From the NCBI GenBank assembly GCA_902805475.1, contig CADCSX010000010.1, positions 496,001-560,000 on the forward strand: a stretch of DNA of 64,000 bases, given 5' to 3'. The translations under genes and the position numbers were made by a program. Position 1 is the stretch's first letter. Each line of letters begins with the position of its first letter. Under the pieces are notes generated by a model, which was not told the DNA's origin, ran no database searches, and saw only the letters and a program-made list of their open reading frames with translations. Below, piece after piece: positions 35,786 through 47,033 of this stretch. This DNA comes from Entonaema liquescens (Eukaryota > Ascomycota > Sordariomycetes > Xylariales > Xylariaceae).

Positions 35786-36955
35786 ATGATCCAATCCATC
35801 CCGAAGATTTCTAAGCAGTGGAACGTCGCGAGTTACGATGGTATCGATTCTCTAAAATACTCGGAACAGCCTGTGTCTGAGCTAGGTGATACCGAAGTTT
35901 TAGTTAGGAGTAAGTCTCTGGTAAACATAGCTGACGTATCTCTGCTAATCCTTCATTGCAGTTCATGGCGCTTCTCTGAATGTAGGTTTACATATCTGTC
36001 TTCATCTTCATCTTCACGTTACCAGTATCAAGTCTAGTTTCGAGACATCATGGTCACTCAGGGGACATTCCCCTGGGGAACGAAGCCTAACATCGTTCCC
36101 GGCTCTGACGGAGCAGGAATCGTCGTAGCTATCGGCAAGCGTGTAAGCCGATTCAAGCCAGGCGATAAGGTTGTCACCATGCTCAACCCGCGGCTCATCG
36201 CCGGCTCCTTTACCGAGGAGTTATCAAAGTTTGGTCTCGGTGCCTCGTTGGACGGCACACTACGAACCCTAGGGGCTTTCGACGAGCAAGGCCTTGTCAC
36301 GATGCCCGAAGGTTTAACCTTCCCGGAAGCTGCGACGCTCAGCTGTGCGGGGCTCACGGCATGGAATGCGCTCTTCGGTCTAGCTGGGAAACCAGTCTCT
36401 GCGGGCCAGTGGGTGTTGACACAGGGTACCGGCGGGGTGAGCATCTTCGCTGTCCAATTTGCTAAGCTTGTCGGCGCTAGGGTTATCGCAACGACGAGCT
36501 CTGGTGAGAAGGCGAAGCTTCTCGAGAGACTAGGCGCTAACCATATCATAAACTATCGAGAGACCCCTGACTGGGCTTCTGTAGCTAGAGAATTGACTGG
36601 CGGGGTAGGCGTCGACTATGTTATTGATGTCGTGGGGCCGACTTCGCTGAAGCAGAGTGTTGCTGTCGTAAAGCATGACGGCGTGATCAGTGTTCTAGGA
36701 GGTATCGGTGGCGGCGATTCGACCGCAGAGATGCCCGTCTTATTGGATTGCTGGATGAAATTATTCACGGCTCGTGGTCTATGGGCCGGGAATCGGGTCC
36801 AGATGGAAGATATGTGCCGTGCAGTCGAGGCTAACATAGACAAATTGCGTCCTATCGTCGATCCTAATATTTTCACGCTGGAACAGACGAAGGAGGCATA
36901 TGAATATCTAGCGTCGGGAAAGCATCAGGGGAAGGTTTGCATAGAAATTGCTTAA
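35786..36955 (+). CDS. Zinc-type alcohol dehydrogenase-like / quinone oxidoreductase (MDR superfamily)
   Basis: NAD(P)H-dependent oxidoreductase of the medium-chain dehydrogenase/reductase superfamily, resembling the fungal 'zinc-type alcohol dehydrogenase-like' group. Three exons: 35786-35909, 35962-35981 (a 20-nt micro-exon) and 36038-36955, giving 353 residues. The micro-exon encodes the HGASLN part of HGASLNFRDIMVTQG, a conserved motif of the GroES-like domain, which supports it. The nucleotide-binding fold is clear from LTQGTGGVSIFAVQFAKLVGARVIATTSS, and GSDGAGIVVAIGKRVSRFKPGDKVV is the usual MDR turn. The Cys/His ligands of the catalytic zinc are not evident, so it is probably a zinc-free quinone-oxidoreductase-like enzyme. 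Substrate unknown. Confidence 0.9.
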
Positions 36956-37153
36956 TCTTAAACATACAAAGGGGTATATTGACATGGCCGGCGTAAACAG
37001 AAATGTATAGATACAATAGTAAGTTCTTCAAGTTGTTCTGGGCAGCGTTTCCTCAATCGGGTATTCTCGTCCTCTTCATGCACTAAAATCCTGCAGTATT
37101 GCGCAGTCTTGTGTACGTTATTGCTCCATCGTTCGACATGGTGTTAGGATAGA

Positions 37154-37818
37154 TCAATCCGGCAAGCAACCTTTAATCGACTCGCTGCAGACGTGGATCC
37201 AGCGCCCAAGGCCAAAATATCGTCGGTCCCGCTCGTCAGCCAGCGACTGTGCGCGTTTCTCCGCCCAAGCACATTGGTCTCTTAGGCTTCTTGCCTTGGC
37301 ATCCGGGTCGAAATATTCTATGTAGAATTAGTGTGTGAATTACAAAGGCAAGGTCATCCGTAATAGATTTGCGCCTGCTTGACCAGCAAAGAAAACCAAC
37401 CAGGCGTACCTCTACAGCTTGGACAGTAGTATTGCCATCTAGTAGCCCTTTCTACCCAACCTTCGTGATCCACAAACATCGGGTAGAGCCCAGACTCCGT
37501 CTTGGGTCGCTCATCGACGCAAGAGCAGCATTGCCTGCAATTTGCAGTCATATCACACCCGCTTTCTGACCAGTGACTACAAGGTGGGTGGTCTTCGTAA
37601 TTATGTTGAGATAGGCGAGCATTCGATTTAGCACTTGAAGATTTTTTATCGTTTCCATAACTTTTCTCGTCCCAATTATCCCTCACTACTTCTTGGTATG
37701 ATGGAAGGTCATCTCTAGCTTTATTCGACTCGGATTTTCTCGATTTGTACGCTGGCGGCTCATCGTTGGTGTCGTCGCGCCACATCTTCTCCCATGAACT
37801 TGGAAGATGTCCTGCCAT
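37154..37818 (-). CDS. Uncharacterised Cys-rich protein
   Basis: Two exons on the minus strand, 37410-37818 and 37154-37317, with a 92-bp intron (37318-37409, GTACGC..TAG), give 190 residues. Without the splice the frame ends soon after; with it the protein continues as CREYFDPDAKARSLRDQCAW and then EKRAQSLADERDRRYFGLGRW, clearly coding in character. The N-terminal half is polar and disordered (PPAYKSRK, DDLPSYQEV, resembling PY-type motifs). The middle has a cluster of cysteines (CSHWSESGCDMTANCRQCCSCV) and a later CPSC pair, spaced as in a zinc-binding module. No signal peptide. I do not recognise the family; a zinc-ribbon-like fold is an inference. Confidence 0.7.
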
Positions 37819-39622
37819 GTTGTAACCCTATAATTCACACCTTATTAAATAACAATGCGAATATTACTACGCTGGTCTCTGGAGATTCAAGAAATAATTT
37901 AAATGAAGGAGAGCAAGCGTTGTTATGAGTTATTGAGGTGGCGTGAGTTAGGCTTTTGAGGCTGTGTCCATCATTACGATATGTTGTTGCGGCGAAGTAA
38001 ATATAGAAGCCCCACAATATCCCGTCGATCATGATACAGATGGAGTTATACGATAGTTATACGATCAGATAGAAGATGTTTCATGAAAATACTACATGCT
38101 GTATTACGATACTCTCATGCTCTGAAGTAAGTCCCCACATGACGCCGGGTTTCCGGCCGATTCGTTCCCGCTTTTGTGGTCCCGGAATTTTTACGACGGC
38201 TTGGGTTAGAAACGGGACGACCATGGTCGTATGTTCAACATTAGGTACCTGAGGCTCAAGTTAGGATGCCATTTTACATTGGCCAAATTCGAGTGTAAAG
38301 GCTGTATTAAGCATACAGTTCAATGGGAAATCTATCCGAATTTAAACGCTCGTAGCTTTTTCTATCTAATTAGGAGAGGCCATATACCCGGTATTATTGA
38401 AAAACGGCCAGTCACTTAAAACTCCATTTCATATTCCAGAAAAATGCTAAGAACGACGATAAACAGGACATTATTTACATTCATTGGTATTTGCCTTTTT
38501 CATGATTACCTGTAGGCATCCAAGTCTAAGCGGCATGTTTTCATTTTGATGCATTTGTATAAGTTTGCATCTAAAAGTTATTAGAAGTCAAGTAAAAAGG
38601 GGTACATCAAAAGGATAAAAATAAATGCAGACGACGCAAGCTGGAACGAAAAATAAAAGGAAAAAAGATTGCAAAAAAAAAGCTCAGTCTGGATGTTGAA
38701 TCCAGGACCTACGAAAAACTACTTTGTAAATGTCGTACTGTCGAGTCACGGGAATACCGGTCCAGCATATGACACCACGGTGCAGTTTTCTCTAGCCTCC
38801 TGTCACCCAGGGATACTTCCTTTTTGCGGGGTCGGCTGAAAGTTGGTTTGCAATTTGAACTTATAACCTTTCTATCTTGGTCGGTTGTTGTCCTAGGCAA
38901 CCTCGACAGCCAGTTGACCGACTAGCCCACCGACTGGCAGAATAAATACCCAGGCAAGAGGTTAATTTGGGCGATAGGAAGCTGTACATTGAGTAGGTAC
39001 ATCGTACCTGGCTCGACTTCTGAAGCCATATGGGAATAACATACGTAGTGAACATGACGAAGGATGAATGCCATCCCCCTTATGCCCGACTTTATCTACA
39101 TGGTGCCTTAAAAGGATAAGTAAACTAATATAAAAAAGAATCCATTAGCTAGTTGCATATTTACTGACAATACTTACTACTCAATTCCTTAAAACCTTGA
39201 ACGTAATTGAACTTGGAAATACATAGGCATCTTGAAATGAGCAAAGCTAAGCACAACCCGAGGTTTATGGACATCTTAAGGAGCCCAGTGGATTAGTTGC
39301 AAGATGTGCTAGCCTCTTAGGCTCTCCCTTGCTGTGCTGTAATATAGGGGCTCTAATAGGGGCAGTTGGGTTTCTATGCTTTAGGATGCGGCACGAAAAC
39401 GTAGTAGATAACTCCGATGTGGTCAATGCAAATCGCTATAATTTATCCTATTATCGCCCAACGCCAACATGCCAGTCAACCTTTTGATAATACGATTTGC
39501 GTTACCTAGAATCTCGATCTAACATATAGTAAAGATGATAGTTTAATGCGCTAGATTTTGTGTTTACAATAATCCATACATATCATTGTACAGGAATGTC
39601 GTGACCTTGGTATACTACATCA
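37819..39622. other. Intergenic region with a SINE-like relic
   Basis: No coding frame recognised. The stretch 38673-38940 looks like a tRNA-derived SINE in minus orientation (separate entry). The remaining sequence is A/T-rich spacer. Confidence 0.45.
38673..38940 (-). mobile_element. Possible tRNA-derived SINE relic
   Basis: On the minus strand a D-arm/A-box-like stretch (GGGCTAGTCGGTCAACTGG, about 38910-38928) is followed about 60 bp on by a weak B-box-like GTTCAAATTGC (about 38851-38861). The unit ends in a run of nine T (A9 at 38673-38681), fitting a polymerase III terminator. The match to the B-box consensus is imperfect, and no target-site duplication was confirmed. Confidence 0.35.
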
Positions 39623-42176
39623 CTAAGCCTCGCCCTTTTCGGGTTCTGCTTCAGCAGTATTTTCCACGTAAGGAGGTGGGTCCAAAGCGGCATCGCCCTC
39701 AACCCATACTTGTGCGAGTTCCTTTTCGATCTCCTCGCGGCGTTGCTTCCATTGCTCAACTTGGGACAGCCTTTCGCGGAGCTCTTGTAACTCCCGTTCT
39801 ACCTGCATCTTCTCCCTCTCTGTTCCAATTCGCTCAAACTCCCATTCGTCACCGTTCTCACCCATCCCTAGGATGAGGTTAAAGGTGTGGTATTTCTTCA
39901 AAGAAGCACGTGTTGAGATGGTAATCAAAGCTGGATTATGTTAGTTATGACCAGAGGAAATATTCGTCACGTGACTTACTAATGCCCTTCTCCTTGCATG
40001 TTTCGTACAGTAAACCCTCGACGTCGCTTGAAACAGCACTGGTACCCTCATCAATCACGGCGTACTGGGGTTCGTGGTATAACAACCGGGCAATGCCGAC
40101 TCTCTGCTTTTCACCACCACTTAAAACGTCCTTCCACTCTTTCCGAGTATCCCAGCCGCCCTCCCGATCAGGCAAGTAACCGAGTTTGGCGGCATCTAGC
40201 ACGCGCTTTAGTTCGTCCTCAGACTTACGCTTAAGGCGCATGTCCAGCTCGCCATCCGGGTAGATGACCTGGTCACGTAGAGTACCAACACTCAAATACG
40301 GTCTTTGAGGTAAGAACATAATTCCATCCTGGCCAATAGACTTGGGCTGGCTCACTAAGCCTCGATAGACCGGCCAAAGTCCGGCGAGGACCCTAGAGAT
40401 AGCACTCTTGCCGACGCCATTTGGACCGGATATTAATAAGTGCTCTCCTCGGCGAATGATCATAGATAACGACTCGAGTAATTCCTCGCCACCTTGAGGC
40501 CATAGCCCAGGCGCAACGATAGGAACATGCTCGAATCGTATGCCGTCAAAGCCCTTCTGGACGGTACCCTGAACGTCGGAGAGTGAGTATAGTTCATTGC
40601 CGCTTGGCCGCGGGAAATATGCGTTGGCATGTACTCGGTGTAGCGTCGAAATGAGGGTGTAGACGCGGCTAGTGTAACCAGCCAATTCGGACAGATCTTT
40701 GATAGAGTACATCATGCGCCCACCCGCATCAGCGAGTGAGAGCATAAGTCGCTTATTCGTGATGAAGTCCTTCATACGATTGCGTTCACGGCCACCTTTC
40801 TCGGCGCTGTCAGCCATCTCCATTGCGCCCCCTAAACCACCCCAAGCAGGGAGGAAGACTGGCAAAGATGACAATAGGTAGCCATAAGCACTCCAGCTAT
40901 ATTTTAAGATGAAGTCCTCAAGAATGTTGTAACGGATCTTGAGCAGGTAGATTCCTTCCATCCAACTCTTTAAAGATTTGAACTCCTTATTTAAGAAGGT
41001 CTTCTCCATCTCCGCGCCACCATAGAAGGCGACTTCTTCGGCATTCGCGATTAGGCGAGCATGAAGACTCCTGAAATCTCCCTCTTTGCGCCCTTCGACC
41101 GCCTTAAGTTTCCCAAAAGGCGGCGACATCTTTCGCAGGATGCTTGCTGTTAGGAAGTAGTTGCTCATCAGACCAGTCAGTGCCAGTGGACCCAGAGAGC
41201 GATACAATTGATAGTTAAAAACGCAAAGATCAATAAATGGCTTTCCAAGTGAGGAGTATAAATTGGCAGCCGAAGCGCAGAATAGTGTTAGATCTTGCGT
41301 AATGAACTGATCAGCTCCTTGACCGACGCCGCCGTCTAAGTTAGATAGCTTATAGTAGTTCAGATTATCATTAAGATATAAATCATGGATATATCTTGTC
41401 AGTCGAGTTCGGAATGCGATAGAAACTTTAGACTCTAGGAATTTGATCATAGAATTGGTGTAAGAGGCAAAACCACCAAGCCCGCACCACTTGGGTTTAG
41501 TTAGTAAACATCCACAACCAAGTCGGATATAAGAATTACAACATACCTTTGCTATACCCCAGAGGAATAGTCTTCCATTACCAGCGACTAAGTCTCGGAC
41601 AATCTCACCGTCTAGGCGCGCAACTACTAGGGAAAGATAGGTGCGAAGCATCAAAAACGCGCCGTGGCTTACTAATAACCCGGCCTCTTTGCTAGTCCAT
41701 CGCGGTATCATGATGCTCATCAAGCTAAGAAATTGGTGCAAGAAAGCGAGATTCAGGCCTGGTTTTGTCTGGGCTGAAGGAACGGTTCCATCGCCAAGTC
41801 CCGAGACCTTGGGTGGGTTTAGGAAGAGCCGACGGTGTGCCTCGAACGTCAGAGGCTTTGTCCGATTAATAACTACTTTGGATGTTCCATCCTTGTATGG
41901 GACGTATATCGTTCGCGAGCCATCTTTATTGAACAGCCATGAATTCGTCCGTACAAGCTTCCGCCCTTGCTCTTTCTCCTGCCTTCTACTTTTCCACCAT
42001 CTCCGACCACCTTCGGCGCTGAGTATTATCGAGGCGGCGAGTAGGATAGCTGCAAATAGTTTGGAACGTCGGGATGTCTTTCGTAGGCGATCTCGAAACA
42101 AATTTGTATACTTGTTGATAAAGGCTACGAGGATGTCTTCGGATGCCGAATGGCGAAGCGTGGATTGCACCGCCAT
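39623..42176 (-). CDS. Peroxisomal ABC half-transporter (ABCD/PXA family)
   Basis: ABCD-type half-transporter that imports long-chain fatty acyl-CoA into peroxisomes as a dimer. Three exons on the minus strand: 41547-42176, 39980-41489 and 39623-39930, with introns 41490-41546 and 39931-39979; total 815 residues. The N-terminal transmembrane domain includes the conserved loop TNSMIKFLESKVSIAFRTRL and YIHDLYLNDNLNYYKLSNLDG. The nucleotide-binding domain has Walker A (GPNGVGKSAIS), the ABC signature (LSGGEKQRVGIARLL) and Walker B/D-loop (YAVIDEGTSAVS). The spliced end gives ITLITISTRASLKKYH with the switch His region, then a charged coiled-coil tail (ERELQELRERLSQVEQWKQRREEIE). The 57-bp first intron is a multiple of three and stop-free. 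PXA1 and PXA2 types cannot be separated safely by eye. Confidence 0.93.
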
Positions 42177-43812
42177 TGTGACATGACATCAATAAGGACT
42201 AGCCTGTAAATCAATCTATTCCGAATGCCATTTACGATGATGGGATATTGGATGCTTTCTAGATAGCGCGAGAATGGAATGGTTTAAATTATAGTATAGA
42301 AGTAAATATTACTGATATGTCTTTGGGAGATGGTTGAGATAGAGAAGGAAAGCTGGGAAAGCTTGTAACTCCGTCATTGGTGACGACTGAAAGCAACCAG
42401 AAAGCTGAGGCATGTGATGATCCGAGGTTGATCCTCTTAAGTTCGGGAAACCCGTCCAAGCTATCTTTATGGTTATTGGCTAAAAGGTTAAGTTATCACG
42501 TGGCCCAGAGCCCCCAGGTATGAGCCACATTCCCCCACGATTTTATGCAGCTGAAGCTTCTAAGTTGTGGACCTGCACGAGGTTTGTGGCTTGTTTTGCA
42601 GGTAAGAAGTCCGGGGAAAGAAATTGGGGCATTTGGTCTTTTCCCGCTCATTTTAAGATTTTTTAGATCGGAACATGATGTTAGGGAGGGTATCATTCAA
42701 ACTTACATAACTGATCTAATAAGGTATCAAAATGCTTATGATCTGATTTTGAGAGAGGTGATAGGTTGATATTATACGAGAGTAATACCCAACTGGCTGG
42801 ATCTCGTGAGGTTAAAGAAAATGGCCGCAGGGTTTCACGCATACAATACCTAATTAGGTACGATAGAAGCTGACTTTAAAATACATCTTAGCGGTGTTCG
42901 TGCTCAACGTTACTTGTGTAAATTTGTAAATTTGTAAATGCGTAAAATGTGTAAATTGATCGAATGTCGGTTGGCTGTAGCTTGTGTCTTGAAAAGGTAA
43001 GTGAACAAATAGTTTGGCTCCATCTCTCAACCGTCACTCCTCAACGGGCGCCAACGGAACCAATCAAAAATGAGCATCGGAGACTTGCATGCCTCGTTCT
43101 CCACGACACTCTTATTTTCGGTCCAGAAGTTCAAATGTTCATGTAACTACCCTAGCTTCCTGGTCTTCCTTGCCGCCTTACGCATAGTATGTACGACTGC
43201 AGCAAAGTAACGGAGACACGGAGACCCTCTCTGCTATACGCCGCATGGATGTGACGGGAGATAAAAAGGTCATGCAAACATATGGATCTTATGGATTTCA
43301 CGAGTCTCTTGGTTCTCTATGGCCCGTTCGTCTCGGTGGTGCTTCGAGATAGCGTGCATGTCTAACCGGAAAACCTTCCAATGCTGCAACGGTTCATCTG
43401 TCTAACATCTCATATGTTAAGTTTACCTAGGTAAGGATCGAGGGTAAGTACCTAGATAAGTAGAATGAGGTCAAAGCATTGATGTGGCACCGGAGCTGCA
43501 CGTTAGTTGCTAGGTTAGGCAAATATGACAATTCGTCAGCCATTTACATTTACATATTGTCCTTGCAAAGGCTGAGGTAAAGGCGACAACTGAACGCCCT
43601 TAATATATAATATTGGATACTTAATAAAGTCTTTAAAAGGATTTGCGACCAATAGCTTCTAAAATGCAATCGCAAATGATTATAAGTAGTACTTGATGGA
43701 CAGACTTGGGTATTTAGGTACTTATTAATTCCCGTCTCTGTGGATTCTTTAGTACAATACAGAAATTACAATACTGAGATTAAAGAGATAGGGGGGAAAG
43801 CTACCCAGCGAG

Positions 43813-43844
43813 GGAAGCTGGGAAGCTGGGAAGCTGGGAAGGTG
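43813..43844 (+). repeat. 8-bp tandem repeat (GGAAGCTG, 4 copies)
   Basis: Three exact GGAAGCTG units and a fourth with one substitution (GGAAGGTG). Confidence 0.85.
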
Positions 43845-44799
43845 GATGGGAAACATATTGCAGCAGTTACCAAAGCGGGATGGATTCTGTTTCGAAGATA
43901 TGGGGAACTCTCATATCTTTCCTTAACAGATTTTAATATGCTTATGTTCCTCCCAAAGCCCTTACCCTCAAGCTCTAATATGAAGGTACCTAAGTATGTA
44001 TGTTTTGGTGATAGTGAGTGGGTGATTAATCAAACGGAGTACATGTACCTAGATACCTTAGGTAGAGATACCTTTGTACATCTATGGTAATAAGCAATCC
44101 TATTGGACACCACCCAACCACACTAACCTAGCAGCCCAGCCGCCCAGTGGGCTAGGCTACTGTGGTACATGTACTAACCATGTAAGCCAAATGTACAATA
44201 CCTGGGTAGTACTACAAAAGGTAGCATAATACCTGGAAAGGTAGCAATCAAATCGACTGGGCAGATGCCTCTAAATTACCCCTGTCACACCCTTTTCCTC
44301 ACTGATTTCCAAGTGATTTTAAGTGATTTAAGCAGGTAAGGCAAGGACGCTAGCGGCTTTCCCCCCCTGGTCAAATTGCTCCGTGCCCTCCCCTGCCCCC
44401 TCCGAATGTGGTTCAGTTTCTCAGCGGAAATCATTTCGCTTGCGATTCCAGACTTCTTCAGCCTCCGCGCAACAATCCCGCAGAGCAGTGGACGAAGAGA
44501 GTCTTCATTTCTTTTTACAGCCAGCTCTCTCTCTCTCTCTCTGTTTGTACGTATGTACCTTAAGCTTACTTTACCTTACCACCTTACCTTAGGTATCATT
44601 TCCAGCGTTGTACTTTGTTCAATCCATTTTATTCTCCCTTTCACCTAAGGTTCTTCGACGGAACATCTTTGGGACCTTTTTGTGCCATTACTTTATTTTT
44701 TCTTATTCTTATTCTTCTTGTTGCAGCTAGGATTTGGAGTTATTTGTTCAGATACCCGCCCCCCTCAGGTACCTTGAGGCTCGTCATCTGTCTACATAC

Positions 44800-44841
<42 letters not shown>
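44800..44841 (+). repeat. AACCAG hexamer microsatellite (7 copies)
   Basis: Seven perfect AACCAG units in the upstream region of the PSR1-type phosphatase gene. Confidence 0.9.
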
Positions 44842-45409
44842 GTTCAATCAATCAGTTTTCTCCTTCGCAAGTCCTAAGCGACCCACTTCATCACCCCCCG
44901 AATTATCTCAACAGGGTTTCTTGTCACGACGCGCCGTTTTTCTTTTCGACATCTCCATCGCATTGCCTTCTGTTTCCTTCGCTCGCCTCGTGCCTACTGA
45001 AATCTCCATCTACATTTCCGACTCAGCTGCTTCTGCTAGCCTCTCCTTCGGTCGCGGTCGTCGACACGGCCATAATAGGTAGCTGGCCGTTCAAGGTCAC
45101 CAATTGCTGCATCAGGGGTTTGGGCAGCTTTTTAAGGTGAACGGCCGTTAGATACTGAGGTGAGCAATAATTAATGAGCATTTTCCACGTCTTGATAGAA
45201 GTTTTTTCTGTCTGAGCTCCCCTAATTCTGAAAGCGCCGTTGGTTTTCAATTGATCGACGCGATCTTATGCGCCAGTCCATCTGCCTCATCTGCGAAAAA
45301 AAAAAAAACTGGAAGCAGTTTTTAGCACGTTCGTAGCTGATATAACCCTTACAGTGCGATAGCTTGTCGTCCCCTATAATAAGCAAGCTTCATCTTTTCG
45401 TCGAGGAAG

Positions 45410-45644
45410 ATGTCCAAGGGTGTTGACGAGAAGGCACTGACGGAGCACGAAAACTCGAGGGAAAAAAGCAGTTACGGCCGAGGAAGGATTTGGCTCAAGA
45501 AAAGGACGTGGCCTCCTAAACGTACCGTCGAGATCTTCATCGCAAAAGATACAGCCATCGCCAGCAACAACGGGTCTAAGCGGGACGACTGCTGACGATC
45601 CGCGAGATAGCATTGGTGGTAATTCTAAGGAATCAAAACACAGT
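45410..45644 (+). other. Probable 5' coding part of the PSR1-type gene, frame broken at an A6 run
   Basis: The frame that continues upstream from the ATG at 45645 stays open back to a TGA at about 45437 and reads like protein (LLNVPSRSSSQKIQPSP, then LSGTTADDPRDSIGGNSKES), but it has no ATG. A different frame starts at ATG 45410 (MSKGVDEKALTEHENSRE). The two would join if the A6 run at 45462-45467 were one base shorter. A true frameshift, an assembly or read error, or an unseen upstream exon with its acceptor near 45470 are all possible. Confidence 0.5.
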
Positions 45645-47033
45645 ATGCTTGGCCGGCGTCGGAACGGTAGTGCGTCCAGCAATCACTCTGGGGCTGCCAC
45701 GAATCCCACGACTACACCAAACACATCGCAGCCAACCTCCCCAGCCGGGGCTCCGCCACGGCGGAAAAAGGGCGGGTTACTGGCTCTCCTTGGATGCTGC
45801 GTTGTCCCTAATCACGCCAACACCCTCGAAGCTGGCGAGGATCCACTTCCTTCTCACAAACTCGGCAAGCTTCCTCAAAGACCACTGACATCTAGCCGAC
45901 GAACTACAACACCTTCAGAGCAGACTGGTAGCAAGACTCAGGTCTACGAGAAGGAGAAGGAGTCGTCGCCTCAAGCAAGCACTACTGCCCAGGACGCACC
46001 TAAATCCGGGAAGCGGGTCTCGGGGTCAACGACCCAGGACCAGTCTACGGTCAGCGAACGCGAGAGCGAGTCGAAGCAGACCACCCTGGTCGGTGTACCG
46101 GGTCCCAGCATCACGGTTAACCCTCCGGTTGCAGAAGATCATGAAGCGGAAGCGGATGCTGTCGAAGGGCCATCCACCAGGGACGTCGACGGCGATGTTG
46201 AGATGGCAGATACGGAACAAGCTGTAGCTGAGCCGGCTAAACAACCTGGTGCCGACGATGAGTCTCAGTATGCCAAGTCGGTTCCGCCGCCGCCTCCTGG
46301 ACCGGTTCCCGTCGCCAATCCCGTCCCTGTTGCGCCAGAGGAGAAGTCTGTAGATCTAGAGGAAAGCCAACAGAAATATCTTTTGCCCCCTATTGAACCC
46401 CGTCTCAAGGGCAGGAAGTGCCTGGTATTGGATTTAGATGAGACTTTAGTGCACAGCTCCTTTAAGGTAAGTTACGGGAACGCTCGACCGACGAGGATAG
46501 CAAGTTAATTGTTACAGATACTACACCAAGCCGATTTTACGATACCAGTTGAAATAGAGGGCAATTATCACAATGTATACGTCATCAAACGACCGGGCGT
46601 AGACCAATTTATGAAGCGCGTGGGCGAGCTTTACGAGGTGGTAGTATTTACAGCCTCTGTGTCTAAGGTACGTCAGTCACGCCATTTATTACCTGAACGT
46701 TTTTCTAATCCGACCCAACAGTACGGGGACCCATTACTAGACCAACTCGATATCCATAAAGTTGTCCACCACCGATTGTTCCGCGAGAGCTGCTATAACC
46801 ATCAAGGGAACTACGTCAAGGATCTCTCCCAGGTCGGCAGGGACCTTAAGGATACTATTATTATTGACAACTCGCCCACCTCATACATCTTCCACCCTCA
46901 ACACGCTGTGCCTATCAGCAGTTGGTTCTCGGATGCTCACGACAATGAATTATTAGACTTGATACCCGTTCTCGAGGACCTGGCTGGACCTAATGTTCAA
47001 GACGTCAGCCTGGTTCTCGATGTCACTCTTTAA
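45645..47033 (+). CDS. PSR1: PSR1-type FCP1-like (NIF/SCP) phosphatase
   Basis: Ser/Thr phosphatase of the haloacid dehalogenase FCP1/SCP group, like yeast Psr1/Psr2 of the plasma-membrane stress response. Exons 45645-46466, 46518-46667 and 46722-47033 give 427 residues from this ATG; the real N-terminus is probably further upstream (preceding entry). The catalytic motif is D263-L-D265-E-T267 (LDLDETLVHSSF), with D263 the nucleophile. Splicing yields KILHQADFTIPVEIEG, KRPGVDQFMKRVGELYEVVVFTAS and YGDPLLDQLD. Motif III is IIIDNSPTSY, followed by SWFSDAHDNELLDLIPVLEDL. An N-terminal GLLALLGCC stretch is a likely palmitoylation/membrane site typical of the family. The central region is disordered and Pro/Ser-rich. 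Confidence 0.92.

Larger units (their letters stand above)
42177..45409. other. Large intergenic region with short tandem repeats
   Basis: About 3.2 kb without a convincing gene. It carries an 8-bp tandem repeat at 43813-43844, a (CT)n tract near 44523-44542 and an AACCAG hexamer repeat at 44800-44841. The right part (44370-45400) is pyrimidine-rich and probably includes the 5' UTR/promoter of the phosphatase gene. Open frames through the hexamer repeat (for example 44615-45082) look like chance products of the repeat. Confidence 0.45.

Noticed and set aside
29936..36955. A mannan-utilisation gene cluster (mannanase, permease, oxidoreductase)
   Set aside because: The permease is APC-type, not a sugar transporter, and no mannosidase, mannose-processing gene or shared regulator is present; adjacency alone is weak evidence.
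44615..45082. 155-codon plus-strand frame with a TRTRTR run
   Set aside because: The run comes from the AACCAG microsatellite, the rest lacks protein character, and it sits in the pyrimidine-rich upstream region of the PSR1-type gene.
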